Shown: piece by piece, positions 19,363 to 28,223 of the stretch
Layout: each line of letters begins with the position of its first letter
How positions within the stretch are numbered: position 1 is the stretch's first letter
NCBI RefSeq assembly: GCF_011090165.1
Contig: NZ_JAADJT010000010.1
Location: 62,001 to 126,000 of the forward strand
Source: Duganella aceris
Lineage (GTDB): Bacteria > Pseudomonadota > Gammaproteobacteria > Burkholderiales > Burkholderiaceae_D
Length of the DNA stretch: 64,000 bases
Direction of reading: 5' to 3'
Position numbers and translations under genes: made by a program
Notes under the pieces: generated by a model
Database searches by the model: none
The model's input: only the letters and a program-made list of their open reading frames with translations
Told to the model about the DNA's origin: nothing

Positions 19363-20043
19363 TTACCAGCCTTTGTAGGCGTAGCCGATGCTGAAGTTGA
19401 CCGCCAGCGGATCCAGGCGTACGTCCTGGGTCTGGCCGGTCGAGTAATGCGCCTTGGTTTTCAGCTTGGTCTTGATGACCGACGCGTCCAGGAACCACTT
19501 CTCGTTGATCTTCAGCGTGCCGCCGATCTGGTAGCTGGCCGCCCACTTGTTGTCCAGCTTGAAGGTCGAGCCTGGACCGCCGGTGTTCAGCACCGCCGTC
19601 AGCTGGCCCGAACCGCGTTCCTTCTGGAACAGCGCATAGGTCGCGCCCAAACCGACATACGGACGGAACATCGAGTTCGCCGGCAGGAAGCGGTACTGGA
19701 TGAACGCCGTCGGCGGCAGCACTTCCGAGGTGGCCAGCTTGCCGGTGCCTTCGATCGAACCGGCGCCGTACAGGTCGTGCTTGTACGGCAGGCCCAGGTC
19801 GAGCTCGGCCGACACGTTATCGGTGATCATGTAGCCGATCGCGAAGCGTGGCTTGGTGTCCGAACCGACGTCGGTCTTGGTGCCCGGCAGCGCCGGCGCC
19901 GAGACGTCGCCCGATTCCACTTTCGGCGTGATCTTGTTGATGCCCAGCGTACCCAGCCAGGTGCCGGCGGTTTGTTGCGCCGATGCGGCCGAGGCCAACG
20001 TCATTGCGGCGGCCAGCGCCAGCAGTTTTACCGTGTTCTTCAT
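19363..20043 (-). CDS. ompW: OmpW-family outer-membrane protein
   Basis: The 226-residue protein has a signal peptide (MKNTVKLLALAAAMTLASAA, cleaved after ASA), followed by an eight-strand beta-barrel pattern of alternating residues. The family features are GTWLGTLGINKITPKVESGD, RFLPANSMFRPYVGLGATY and a C-terminal FSIGYAYKGW ending in an aromatic residue for barrel insertion. OmpW proteins form narrow hydrophobic channels and respond to salt or oxidative stress; the substrate here is unknown. It is followed by a shared terminator with gcdH and preceded by a secreted SGNH hydrolase gene in the same direction. Confidence 0.9.
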   Translation of the reverse strand: MKNTVKLLALAAAMTLASAASAQQTAGTWLGTLGINKITPKVESGDVSAPALPGTKTDVGSDTKPRFAIGYMITDNVSAELDLGLPYKHDLYGAGSIEGTGKLATSEVLPPTAFIQYRFLPANSMFRPYVGLGATYALFQKERGSGQLTAVLNTGGPGSTFKLDNKWAASYQIGGTLKINEKWFLDASVIKTKLKTKAHYSTGQTQDVRLDPLAVNFSIGYAYKGW

Positions 20044-20118
20044 ATCGTCTCCTGATGTATGTGTGTTGGTCCGGCCGCCGCCCGCCCCAAGGCGGCGCGG
20101 CGGCCTGCGACGACTGAA

Positions 20119-21519
20119 TTACAGCCAGCCCTTGGTCACCAGCGCCTTGGATACGTAGCGCGCCAGCAGCAGGTTGTTGAACGGCGTCGGGTGGACGTCG
20201 TCGGCGAAGGAATAATGGCTGACGTCGCCCGATTTCAGATTGCTGCCGTTGCACACCAGCGAGCTGCCCAGCGGATTCTTGGCGGTGCTCAGGTCGCAAG
20301 CGGTTTCGGTCACATTGCTCAGGTCGTAAGGGCCCGGGTTGGTGGCCTGGTCGTGGCTGACGGCGAACACGTCGACCAGCACCACTTTGCTTTCACTGGC
20401 CAGGCCGGTGGACAGCGCGCTGTTGAAGGCGCTGACCATGGCGTTGATCAGGGCCTGGGTCGATGCCGGCTGGCCGCGGCCCGACGGCGTGGTGGCCACG
20501 TCCGGCAGGTTGTTGACGGTGACGAAGTTGGCGCCGTTGGCGATGATCTGGGCTTTCACCAGGGTCGCCAGTTCGGTGCCGGCGGTCGCCATCGCGGTGA
20601 CCAGCGCCGGGCCGTTGGCGGCGGCGTAGTCGGCGCCGGCCTTGGCGCCGGCGGCGTTGCCGATGGCGGTGGCGTCGGCGGTGGCTTTGGCCACCAGCGG
20701 ACCGTAGACGGCCGGCGAACCGACCGCCGAGTTGCCCGGCTGGCTGGCGGCGGCGAAGACGGCGGCCTGGGTGATGGTGGTCTGGGTCGCGCCCGGTGCG
20801 GCGGCGGCGGTCGCGGCGGCGGCGCCGATGGCTTGCGCGGCGGTGGCCGGATTGGTCGCGCCGGCGGCCAGCAGCGGCACCAGGGCAGGCACATAGGCTT
20901 TGGCGCCCGCTTCGGTGCCGGCCTTGGTGCCGGCGGCGGTGGCGGCCGCGCTCAGCGCGCCCAGCTGGAACAGCGCATCGTTACCGCCGGCCATGACCAG
21001 CACCAGCTCGTCGCCCTTGAACTTGCCGCCGACCGCTTTCAGATGGTTGGCGATCTGGGTGACGACGGGAATGGTCAACGCGCCCAGCGCGCTGCCGGTC
21101 AGCTTGTTGTTCGGGCCGACGGGATTGGTCACGCGGGAACCGCCCTGGGCATAGCCGTAGCAGCCGGCGTGCGCCACTTGCGGCACCGAGAAGCCTTTGG
21201 TGGCGTCGCCATCCAGGCCGGTCACGGCGGCGCACGGTGCGGCCACGCCGATCTGGGCGGCCAGCAGCTCGGTCCAGTTGCGGCCGGTCAGCGTGGCATT
21301 GATGGCGGTGTTGTCGCCGTTGATGGTGAACTTGCCGCCCTTCAGCGCGGCAACCGTGCCGACGTTGTACGAACCGACGTCGGACAGGCTGTCGCCGAAC
21401 GATACCTGGGCGCTGAATTTGTTCTTGACGGCTTGGTTGCCCGGGGCTGGGTCGGTACCGCCGCAACCCGCGAGGACGGCCAAGGTCATTGCCGCGAGTG
21501 CAAATTTGGTGTGGCGCAT
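20119..21519 (-). CDS. SGNH/GDSL-type esterase lipoprotein with Ala-rich insert
   Basis: The 466-residue protein has a lipoprotein signal with Cys19 in LAGC. Its SGNH hydrolase blocks are SFGDSLSDVG (catalytic Ser44), QGGSRV (Gly127), MAGGNDALF (Asn180) and DDVHPTPFNN near the C-terminus (Asp and His). Between blocks III and V lies a long Ala/Gly/Thr-rich stretch (about 188-300) not needed for the fold. It should be an outer-membrane or periplasmic ester hydrolase; the substrate is unknown. The start at 21519 is set by GGAGA five bases upstream; the frame extends to 21576 without a signal peptide. Confidence 0.85.
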   Translation of the reverse strand: MRHTKFALAAMTLAVLAGCGGTDPAPGNQAVKNKFSAQVSFGDSLSDVGSYNVGTVAALKGGKFTINGDNTAINATLTGRNWTELLAAQIGVAAPCAAVTGLDGDATKGFSVPQVAHAGCYGYAQGGSRVTNPVGPNNKLTGSALGALTIPVVTQIANHLKAVGGKFKGDELVLVMAGGNDALFQLGALSAAATAAGTKAGTEAGAKAYVPALVPLLAAGATNPATAAQAIGAAAATAAAAPGATQTTITQAAVFAAASQPGNSAVGSPAVYGPLVAKATADATAIGNAAGAKAGADYAAANGPALVTAMATAGTELATLVKAQIIANGANFVTVNNLPDVATTPSGRGQPASTQALINAMVSAFNSALSTGLASESKVVLVDVFAVSHDQATNPGPYDLSNVTETACDLSTAKNPLGSSLVCNGSNLKSGDVSHYSFADDVHPTPFNNLLLARYVSKALVTKGWL

Positions 21520-21665
21520 ATTGTCTCCTAGAAATATTATTTTGTGATGTGATACGAACGGCCGTGCTATTCGCAACCCAGCTAATATGCCAGCGTTAGC
21601 AAATCTTGTATAGGGGAACGCATTGAAAAAGCCGGGTTTGTGAGCAAAAAAGAACGCTTGCTCGG

Positions 21666-21691
21666 TGCTGTTTAATGTATATCAAACAGCA
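21666..21691. other. Inverted repeat in the intergenic region after the lipoprotein hydrolase
   Basis: TGCTGTTT-N10-AAACAGCA is an eight-base perfect inverted repeat two bases after the stop of the 21694-23238 gene (minus strand). A second weaker pair, GAGCAA with TTGCTC, flanks a run of T just beyond (21640-21662). Together they may act as a terminator for that gene; the repeat also has the form of an operator. Confidence 0.4.
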
Positions 21692-21693
21692 AC

Positions 21694-23238
21694 TCACCGG
21701 CTTGGTGCAGAATCGAAAAATATCCGTGTTTCGCGCAGGCAAAACGGCGCCACCAGACCGGCATGATAGCTGTCTTTGACGGCCTGGTCGGCCTCGGCGG
21801 CGGTGCCGCCCTGCTCGATCGTGATGCGCCGCAACAAAGCCTTGGCCGCCACGAACTCCGCGCGCGTCGCCTGGAACGGCCCGGTCAGCGCGCTGTCATC
21901 CACATCCAGTACCGATAGTTGCGACGTACTCATGCCCTGGGCGCGGAAGTAGGCGCTGGCGGCGCTGGTGTTGGCGAACGGCACCAGCGGATCGGCGTTG
22001 CCGCCGCACAGCAAGGTCGGCAGCGACGGCGTGTAGGTGCGCAGGTCGTTCTTCAGCAGCCATTTGCGCAGCGGCTGCGCCGGCGTGCAATTGAGTGGAT
22101 TGGCCGCGCTGGCGTTGCACGGCGCGGCCTTGAGGTCGGCCAGATAGGCATTGCGGTAGCTGGTCTTGATCAGGTGATCGGCGCCGAAGAAAGCGCCGTA
22201 GCCGGACACCTGCGGCAGCGAATCCTGGGCGAACAGCACGTCGTTCGGCAGCTTGCCGGCGCTGACCAGGGCGCCCAGGCCCTGGGTGCCGGGCAGCAGC
22301 GTGTCGATGCCGGTGGCGTACTTGGCTTCGTACACGTCGGCGGTGCTGGCGTAGATGGCGGCGCCGGCGCGCTGGCCGGCGTTGATCACCAGCGGCAGGA
22401 AGCCGCTCGATCCGACGCTCGGCGCGCCGTTGAAGATGGTGTCGCCGAACTGCAGCAGCGCATACGGTCCGGACAGCGGCGCCGACGCCGTCACATTGAA
22501 TTCGCTCGGGTACTGGGTTTGCATCGCGCGCTGGGTCGCCATCGCCACGAAGCCGCCCTGCGAATAGCCGGTCACCATCAATCGGCTGGAGGCGCCGGCG
22601 TTGATGCCGGCGAACACGCTGCGCGCGGCGCGCAGCGCATCAATCATGTCGCCGGCTTGTTGCGTGGCGTCCAGGTAGGGATGGTAGCCCAGCGAGGAGC
22701 CGGCATAGCCGGCGTAATTCGGCGCGACCACGATGTAGCCGCGCGCGGCGAACATGGCGGCGACCAGGCGCGGTTCGGTCGACGACAGGTCGGCCATGTC
22801 GTAGCTTTTCTGCACCGAGGTGCCGTGCGCGTACAACACGACCGGACGGCCGCCCTGGCAGGCGGCGTCGCCGCCGGACGGCACCATGATGGCGGTGCTG
22901 GCGTCGGTGTCGGCGCCGGCCGAGTCGATAGTGTGGTATTTCAGCGTGTAGGTGGTGATGGCGCACACCGGGTTGCCGGTGAAATTGCTACCGAACAGCA
23001 CCGATGTGTCGAGCAGGATTTTCAGCGCGGACGGGTCGAGCGTGTTGACCTTGACGCTGCCGGCGATCGTGGCCGGGACCAGGGTCGCGCCGCCGATGGC
23101 GACGCCGCGCACTTGCGCGGGCGGGGTCGGCGGCGAGACCACCGTGCCGCCGTTGTTGGCGCCGTTGTTGCCGGAGCCGCCGCCGCATGCGGTCAATACC
23201 AATGCCGTTGCAATCAGAACCAGTCGAGCGTCGCGCAT
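21694..23238 (-). CDS. Secreted alpha/beta-hydrolase lipoprotein (lipase / prolyl-oligopeptidase-like)
   Basis: The 514-residue protein has a lipoprotein signal (lipobox LTAC, Cys18), a low-complexity Gly/Asn linker, then an alpha/beta-hydrolase domain. The oxyanion region is VVLYAHGTS, the nucleophile elbow VTGYSQGGFVA, and a candidate acid lies in CGGNADPLVPFAN. The arrangement resembles secretory lipases (LIP family) and tannase-like esterases rather than true peptidases. It probably degrades an extracellular ester. It is followed by the SGNH lipoprotein gene in the same direction, which makes two neighbouring surface hydrolases. Confidence 0.82.
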   Translation of the reverse strand: MRDARLVLIATALVLTACGGGSGNNGANNGGTVVSPPTPPAQVRGVAIGGATLVPATIAGSVKVNTLDPSALKILLDTSVLFGSNFTGNPVCAITTYTLKYHTIDSAGADTDASTAIMVPSGGDAACQGGRPVVLYAHGTSVQKSYDMADLSSTEPRLVAAMFAARGYIVVAPNYAGYAGSSLGYHPYLDATQQAGDMIDALRAARSVFAGINAGASSRLMVTGYSQGGFVAMATQRAMQTQYPSEFNVTASAPLSGPYALLQFGDTIFNGAPSVGSSGFLPLVINAGQRAGAAIYASTADVYEAKYATGIDTLLPGTQGLGALVSAGKLPNDVLFAQDSLPQVSGYGAFFGADHLIKTSYRNAYLADLKAAPCNASAANPLNCTPAQPLRKWLLKNDLRTYTPSLPTLLCGGNADPLVPFANTSAASAYFRAQGMSTSQLSVLDVDDSALTGPFQATRAEFVAAKALLRRITIEQGGTAAEADQAVKDSYHAGLVAPFCLRETRIFFDSAPSR

Positions 23239-23312
23239 ATCGCATCCTTGCCAGATGTCCGGGCGAGTTTTTCGGCCGGTAACCCGACAATGCTAGCAGA
23301 TCGGTCGGCGAA

Positions 23313-24377
23313 TTACTGTTTCAACAGTGTATCGATCACCCCGGCCGAGCCGAACACCGAGCGCCGCAAACGGTCGTTGACGCCGTGCCAGGCGGCGTCC
23401 TGCGGCGGCGTTTCCACCAGGATCAGGTCTGAGCCGGTCTGGTCCATGTCGCGCAAGGCGGCGTAGATGCCGTAGGCGTAGCCGGCCGGATCGGCGGGCA
23501 ACGCTTGCTGCGGCGTCGGCAACGGGGCGATGGCGTGGCTGATGACGGCGACCTTGACGCTGTTGCGCTGCAACGCGTCCAGCGCCGCCACTAGCGCGTC
23601 GTGCGCCAGCATGGCCACCGGCGTGCGCGGCGCGTAATGCGATTCCAGCGTGCCGGAGGCGCGCGGCGCGGCCTGGTCGGGCGCTGCCGGCAAGGCGCCG
23701 ATGACGTCGGCGATTTGTTGCGCACTGATGTGGCCCGGACGCAACAGCACCGGGCCGTGCGTGGACAACCGCGACAGGTCGACGATGGTGGATTCGATGC
23801 CGACCTGGCTCGGGCCGCCTTCGAGCACGGTGGTCAGCAGACCGGCGCTGCAGGATTCGGCATGGTCGGTGGCGCCGTCGTCGTCGTCCAGGCCGAACTC
23901 GTCGCGCACGTGCTGCGCGGTGGTCGGGCTGACGTTGCCGAACTTGTTGGCCGACGGCGCGGCCACGCCGCCCTTGCCGCCCTTGAAGGCGCTCAGCAGG
24001 GCGATCGCGACCGGATGCGACGGGCAGCGGATGCCGACCGTGTCCTGGCCGCCGGAGACGGCGTCGGGAATGTGGGCGGCGCGCTTCAGGATCAGCGTCA
24101 GCGGGCCGGGCCAGAAGGCTTGCGCCAGCTGGCGCGCTTCGGCCGGGATGTCGGTGGTCCAGTAGTCGAGCTCGGCGCCGGGCGCGACATGGACGATCAC
24201 CGGATGGTCGTTGGGACGGCCCTTGGCTTCATAGATGCGCGCCACCGCCGCCGGGTTTTCGGCGTCGGCGCCGAGGCCGTAGACGGTCTCGGTGGGAAAC
24301 GCCACCAGACCGCCCTGCTCCAGGATCGCCGCCGCCGTGGCGATGGCGGCCTGGTCCGCTACGACCGGCGGTTTCAC
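23313..24377 (-). CDS. L-threonylcarbamoyladenylate synthase, Sua5 type
   Basis: The enzyme makes threonylcarbamoyl-AMP from threonine, bicarbonate and ATP for the universal t6A37 tRNA modification. The 354-residue protein has a YrdC domain (about 10-205: FPTETVYGLGADAENP, KGRPNDHPVIVHV, APSANKFGNVSPTTA, GIESTIVDLS) and a Sua5 C-terminal domain (about 235-354, after the GTLESHYAPRTP linker). A stretch around DDDDGATDHAES is longer than usual. The start is GTG, overlapping the purK stop by four bases, so it is coupled to the purine operon. tcdA, acting later on the same tRNA base, lies 9 kb away. Confidence 0.93.
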   Translation of the reverse strand: MKPPVVADQAAIATAAAILEQGGLVAFPTETVYGLGADAENPAAVARIYEAKGRPNDHPVIVHVAPGAELDYWTTDIPAEARQLAQAFWPGPLTLILKRAAHIPDAVSGGQDTVGIRCPSHPVAIALLSAFKGGKGGVAAPSANKFGNVSPTTAQHVRDEFGLDDDDGATDHAESCSAGLLTTVLEGGPSQVGIESTIVDLSRLSTHGPVLLRPGHISAQQIADVIGALPAAPDQAAPRASGTLESHYAPRTPVAMLAHDALVAALDALQRNSVKVAVISHAIAPLPTPQQALPADPAGYAYGIYAALRDMDQTGSDLILVETPPQDAAWHGVNDRLRRSVFGSAGVIDTLLKQ

Positions 24378-25567
24378 GACGGGATACCGAGGATGACGCA
24401 GGCGGCCTCCAGCTGCCGCTGCGCTTGCGCCAAGGTCGGCGCGATGAAGGTCAGGTGGCCCATCTTGCGGGCGCGGCGCGGGTCGTCCTTGCCGTACAGG
24501 TGCAGGCAGGCGCCGGGCAGCGCCAGCACTTCGTTCCAGGCCGGCTCGCGCGTGTGATCGCTGGCGTCGGCGAACCAGACGTCGCCCAGGATGTTGAGCA
24601 TCACCGCCGGCGAATGCTGGCGCACGTCGCCCAGCGGCAAACGCGCCATGGCGCGCACCTGCTGCGCGAACTGGCTGGTGACGCAGGCGTCCATCGTGTA
24701 GTGGCCGCTGTTGTGCGGACGCGGCGCCATTTCATTGACCACCAGCGAACCATCCTCCAGCACGAAGAATTCGATGCACAGCACGCCGACGTAGCCGAGT
24801 TCGGCGACGATGGCTTGCGCCGCCTGCTGCGCCAACGTGGCGCACTCGGCGGTGACGTTCGGGCCGGGCACGGTGGTGGTGAACAGGATACCGTCGCGGT
24901 GCACGTTCTCGGCGATCGGGTAGACCACCGCTTCGCCGTCGGCGCCGCGCGCGGTCAGCACCGACACTTCGTAGGCCAGCGGCAGCATCTTCTCCAGCAG
25001 GCAGGTGACCTGGCCCATGGCGTCGAAGGCGGCGCGCACGTCGTCGCGCGACTTGACGCGGACCTGGCCCTTGCCGTCGTAACCCATGCGCACGGTCTTC
25101 AGGATGCCGGGCAAGAGATCGTCGCCGATGGCGTCGATGTCGTCCAGCGTCGCGATCACCTTGTGCGGCGCCGGCATCACGCCCGACTTCGGCGCGCAAT
25201 CGACGAAGAAGCGCTTCTCGGCGATGCGGTCCTGCGCCACCGACACGCCGTGCGCGTCGGGCGCGACGAACACGCTTTGCGCCAGCCGCGACAGGCTGTC
25301 GGCCGGGACGTTTTCGAATTCGGTGGTGACGGCCAGGCATTGCGCGGCCAGCGCATCGAGGCCGGCGGCGTCGCTGTAGCCGGCGTTGACCAGCCGCTGC
25401 GCGACCTGTCCCGCCGGGCAGCTGTCGGCCGGCTCAAGAACCGCCACTTGATAACCCATGCTTTGCGCGGCCTGGGCGAACATGCGGCCGAGCTGGCCGC
25501 CGCCCATCACGCCCAGCCAGGCTGGCGGGTTGGCGGCGGGCAGTAATGGTGAAAACAGTTTACTCAT
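24374..25567 (-). CDS. purK: N5-carboxyaminoimidazole ribonucleotide synthase
   Basis: PurK carboxylates AIR with ATP and bicarbonate in purine synthesis. The 397-residue ATP-grasp protein has an N-terminal MGGGQLGRMFAQAAQSMGY motif, TTEFENVPADSL and the conserved C-terminal NEMAPRPHNSGHYT. Its ATG follows the purE stop directly (TAAATG with no gap), and its end overlaps the sua5 start. It belongs to the run fba, purC, purE, purK, sua5. The N-terminus is slightly longer than in E. coli. Confidence 0.96.
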   Translation of the reverse strand: MSKLFSPLLPAANPPAWLGVMGGGQLGRMFAQAAQSMGYQVAVLEPADSCPAGQVAQRLVNAGYSDAAGLDALAAQCLAVTTEFENVPADSLSRLAQSVFVAPDAHGVSVAQDRIAEKRFFVDCAPKSGVMPAPHKVIATLDDIDAIGDDLLPGILKTVRMGYDGKGQVRVKSRDDVRAAFDAMGQVTCLLEKMLPLAYEVSVLTARGADGEAVVYPIAENVHRDGILFTTTVPGPNVTAECATLAQQAAQAIVAELGYVGVLCIEFFVLEDGSLVVNEMAPRPHNSGHYTMDACVTSQFAQQVRAMARLPLGDVRQHSPAVMLNILGDVWFADASDHTREPAWNEVLALPGACLHLYGKDDPRRARKMGHLTFIAPTLAQAQRQLEAACVILGIPS

Positions 25568-26080
25568 TTATTCCAGCGGTAAAGTCATGGCCTTGGCGGC
25601 TTCGGTTTGCGTGACGCGGTAGGCTTCCAGCTTGTCGGCCAGCGCGTCGTTGGTGGCGGCGAGCATCGCCACCGCCGTCAGCGCGGCATTGGCGGCGCCG
25701 GCTTCGCCGATGGCGAAGGTCGACACCGGCACGCCCTTCGGCATTTGCAGGATCGACAGCATCGAGTCCTCGCCGCGCAGGTATTTCGACGGCACCGGCA
25801 CGCCCAGCACCGGCACGATGGTCATCGCGGCCACCATGCCCGGCAGGTGGGCCGCGCCGCCGGCGCCGGCGATGATGGCGCGCAGGCCGCGCGCGCGCGC
25901 GCTCTTGGCATAGGCATACATCTCGTCCGGCATGCGGTGCGCCGATATCACTTGCGCTTCGAACGGCACGCCGAACTGCTTGAGGATGTCGACCGCGTTT
26001 TTCATCACGTCCCAGTCCGAAGACGAGCCCATGATGACGCCGACCAGCGGCGAATTTTGTACCAGCGTCAGCTCGGTCAT
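25568..26080 (-). CDS. purE: N5-carboxyaminoimidazole ribonucleotide mutase
   Basis: PurE moves the carboxyl group of N5-CAIR to give CAIR, the step after PurK. The 170-residue protein has the class I motifs GVIMGSSSDWDVMKNA, VISAHRMPDEM and AGAGGAAHLPGMVAAM, with the catalytic His in SAHR. It lies one base after the purC stop and directly before purK, so the three are translated from one message. Confidence 0.97.
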   Translation of the reverse strand: MTELTLVQNSPLVGVIMGSSSDWDVMKNAVDILKQFGVPFEAQVISAHRMPDEMYAYAKSARARGLRAIIAGAGGAAHLPGMVAAMTIVPVLGVPVPSKYLRGEDSMLSILQMPKGVPVSTFAIGEAGAANAALTAVAMLAATNDALADKLEAYRVTQTEAAKAMTLPLE

Positions 26081-26081
26081 C

Positions 26082-26975
26082 TTATGCCTTCAGCTTTTCG
26101 CCGGTCAGGCGTTCGATCGCTTCGAAATACTTGGCCTGGGTTTTGTCGATGACGTCGGCCGGCAGCGACGGCGCCGGCGCGGTCTTGCCCCAGGTCAGGG
26201 TTTCCAGGTAGTCGCGCACGAACTGCTTGTCGAACGACGGCGGCGACATGCCCGGCTGGTAGGAGTCGGCCGGCCAGAAGCGCGACGAGTCGGCGGTCAG
26301 CACTTCATCCATCAGGTGCATGACGCCGTTGTCGTCCAGGCCGAATTCGAACTTGGTGTCGGCGATGATGATGCCGCGCGTGGCCGCGTATTCGGCGGCG
26401 GTCTTGTACAGCTGGATGCTGACGTCGCGCATCTTGGCGGCCAGTTCGGCGCCGATGCGGCTTTCCATGTCGGCGTAGCTGATGTTTTCGTCGTGCTCGC
26501 CCAGGTCGGCCTTGGCGGCCGGGGTGAACAGCGGCTCCGGCAGTTTCTCGGCCTGTTGCAGGCCGGCCGGCAGCGCGATGCCGCAGATGCTGCCGGTCTC
26601 CTGGTAATCCTTCCAGCCCGAACCGATGATGTAACCGCGCACCACCGCCTCGACCATGATCGGCTTCAGGCGCTTGGCCACCACGGCGCGGCCCTTGACC
26701 TGTTCCACTTCCTCGGCGGCCACCACCGACTCCGGCGCGACGCCGGTCAGATGGTTCGGCACGATGTGGCCGAGCTTCTCGAACCAGAAATCGCTCATCT
26801 GGTTCAGGACCATGCCCTTGCCGGGGATAGGCTCGTTCATGACGACGTCGAAGGCCGACAGGCGGTCGGTGGTGACGATCAGGATCTTGTCTTCGCCGAC
26901 GGCGTAGTTGTCGCGGACCTTGCCGTGGCCGAGCAGTGGCAGGGAGTGGATCGAGGTTTGGTAGAGGCTGTTCAT
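26082..26975 (-). CDS. purC: Phosphoribosylaminoimidazole-succinocarboxamide synthase
   Basis: PurC joins aspartate to CAIR with ATP, the step following PurE. The 297-residue protein carries GKVRDNYAVGEDKILIVTTD, RGYIIGSGWKDYQ and IIIADTKFEFG, and has the length of the proteobacterial long form. It starts the tight purC-purE-purK-sua5 run and is separated from the upstream fba by 108 bases with two strong hairpins, so purine genes are probably at least partly uncoupled from glycolysis transcription. Confidence 0.96.
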   Translation of the reverse strand: MNSLYQTSIHSLPLLGHGKVRDNYAVGEDKILIVTTDRLSAFDVVMNEPIPGKGMVLNQMSDFWFEKLGHIVPNHLTGVAPESVVAAEEVEQVKGRAVVAKRLKPIMVEAVVRGYIIGSGWKDYQETGSICGIALPAGLQQAEKLPEPLFTPAAKADLGEHDENISYADMESRIGAELAAKMRDVSIQLYKTAAEYAATRGIIIADTKFEFGLDDNGVMHLMDEVLTADSSRFWPADSYQPGMSPPSFDKQFVRDYLETLTWGKTAPAPSLPADVIDKTQAKYFEAIERLTGEKLKA

Positions 26976-27004
26976 AGCGGGGGATGTGTTGATAAAAGCG
27001 AAAC

Positions 27005-27071
27005 CGGCGGGAGTGGAAAACCTCGCCCGCCGGTCGAGAAAATCGGGCCGGAGGTGCTCCCCCGGCCCGTT
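27005..27071 (-). terminator. Two hairpins in series between fba and purC
   Basis: Reading the minus strand from the fba stop, CGGGCCGG pairs with CCGGCCCG (positions 27071-27046), followed by ATTTTC. Then CCGGCGGG pairs with CCCGCCGG (27034-27005), followed by TTTCGCTTTT. Both have the shape of terminators with imperfect T runs. They may stop fba transcripts or act as a leaky barrier before purC. Confidence 0.6.
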
Positions 27072-27083
27072 CCAAACAGAATT

Positions 27084-28148
27084 TTACTTCACAATCTGGG
27101 CCAGCTCGCCGGCCTTGTAACGCTCGGCCATTTTATCCAGCGGAATGACCTTGATTTTCGACGCCTGGCCTTCGCAGCCGAAGGCCTGGAAACGGGCGCG
27201 CACCACCAGCTCGGCGGCGGCGCGGGCCGGCTTGAGGAAGTCGCGCGGGTCGAACTTGGACGGGTTCTGGAACAGGTACTGGCGCACGGCGGCCGTCATC
27301 GCCAGGCGGATGTCGGTGTCGATGTTGATCTTGCGCACGCCGTGACGGATGCCTTCCTGGATCTCTTCGACCGGCACGCCGTAGGTTTCCTTCATGTCGC
27401 CGCCGAATTCGCGGATGATGGCCAGCAGTTCCTGCGGCACCGACGACGAACCGTGCATCACCAGGTGGGTGTTCGGGATGCGGGCGTGGATTTCCTTGAT
27501 GCGGTCGATGGCCAGGATGTCGCCGGTCGGCTTGCGGGTAAACTTGTAGGCGCCGTGCGAGGTGCCGATGGCGATCGCCAGCGCGTCGCACTGGGTGCGC
27601 TGCACGAAGTCGGCGGCCTGGGCCACGTCGGTCAGCAGTTGTTCGCGGGTCATGGTGCCTTCGGCGCCGTGGCCGTCTTCCTTGTCGCCCTTCATGGTTT
27701 CCAGCGAACCGAGCACGCCCAGTTCGGCTTCCACCGTGACGCCGATGGCGTGCGAGAACTTCACCACTTCCTTCGACACTTCGACGTTGTACTCGTACGA
27801 TGCGACCGACTTGCCGTCCGCTTCCAGCGAACCGTCCATCATCACCGAGGTGAAGCCGGAGCGGATCGCGGCCTGGCACACCGCCGGCGACTGGCCGTGG
27901 TCCTGGTGCATGACCACCGGGATGTGCGGGTAGGCTTCGACGGCGGCGTCGATCAAATGGCGCAGGAAGGCTTCGCCCGCGTATTTACGCGCGCCGGCCG
28001 AGGCCTGCATGATCACCGGGCTGTTGAGCGCATCGGCGGCGGCCATGATGGCCTGCACTTGCTCCAGATTGTTGACGTTGAAGGCAGGGATGCCATAACC
28101 GTTTTCGGCGGCATGGTCCAGCAGTTGACGCATGGATACGAGGGACAT
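27084..28148 (-). CDS. fba: Fructose-bisphosphate aldolase, class II (Calvin-cycle subtype)
   Basis: This zinc aldolase splits fructose 1,6-bisphosphate to DHAP and glyceraldehyde 3-phosphate. The 354-residue protein has the metal and catalytic motifs VVMHQDHGQSPAV, VEAELGVLGSLE, AIGTSHGAYKF and VMHGSSSVP. Sequence and length match the form found next to pgk and pyk in betaproteobacteria. It follows pyk by 75 bases in the same direction. Confidence 0.96.
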   Translation of the reverse strand: MSLVSMRQLLDHAAENGYGIPAFNVNNLEQVQAIMAAADALNSPVIMQASAGARKYAGEAFLRHLIDAAVEAYPHIPVVMHQDHGQSPAVCQAAIRSGFTSVMMDGSLEADGKSVASYEYNVEVSKEVVKFSHAIGVTVEAELGVLGSLETMKGDKEDGHGAEGTMTREQLLTDVAQAADFVQRTQCDALAIAIGTSHGAYKFTRKPTGDILAIDRIKEIHARIPNTHLVMHGSSSVPQELLAIIREFGGDMKETYGVPVEEIQEGIRHGVRKINIDTDIRLAMTAAVRQYLFQNPSKFDPRDFLKPARAAAELVVRARFQAFGCEGQASKIKVIPLDKMAERYKAGELAQIVK

Positions 28149-28190
28149 GGTAGTACTCCAAACAATAAAAAACCTGGTTGCCGGAGCGTT

Positions 28191-28213
28191 GCCGCGCCCT
28201 TCCGGGGCGCGGC
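28191..28213 (-). other. Stable hairpin between pyk and fba
   Basis: GCCGCGCCC pairs perfectly with GGGCGCGGC around the loop TTCCG (CGGAA on the transcribed minus strand). It starts ten bases after the pyk stop and is followed about 17 bases later by TTTTTT. It could be a partial terminator or protect the 3' end of pyk mRNA, giving different levels of pyk and fba. Confidence 0.5.
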
Positions 28214-28223
28214 GCTATCGGAC

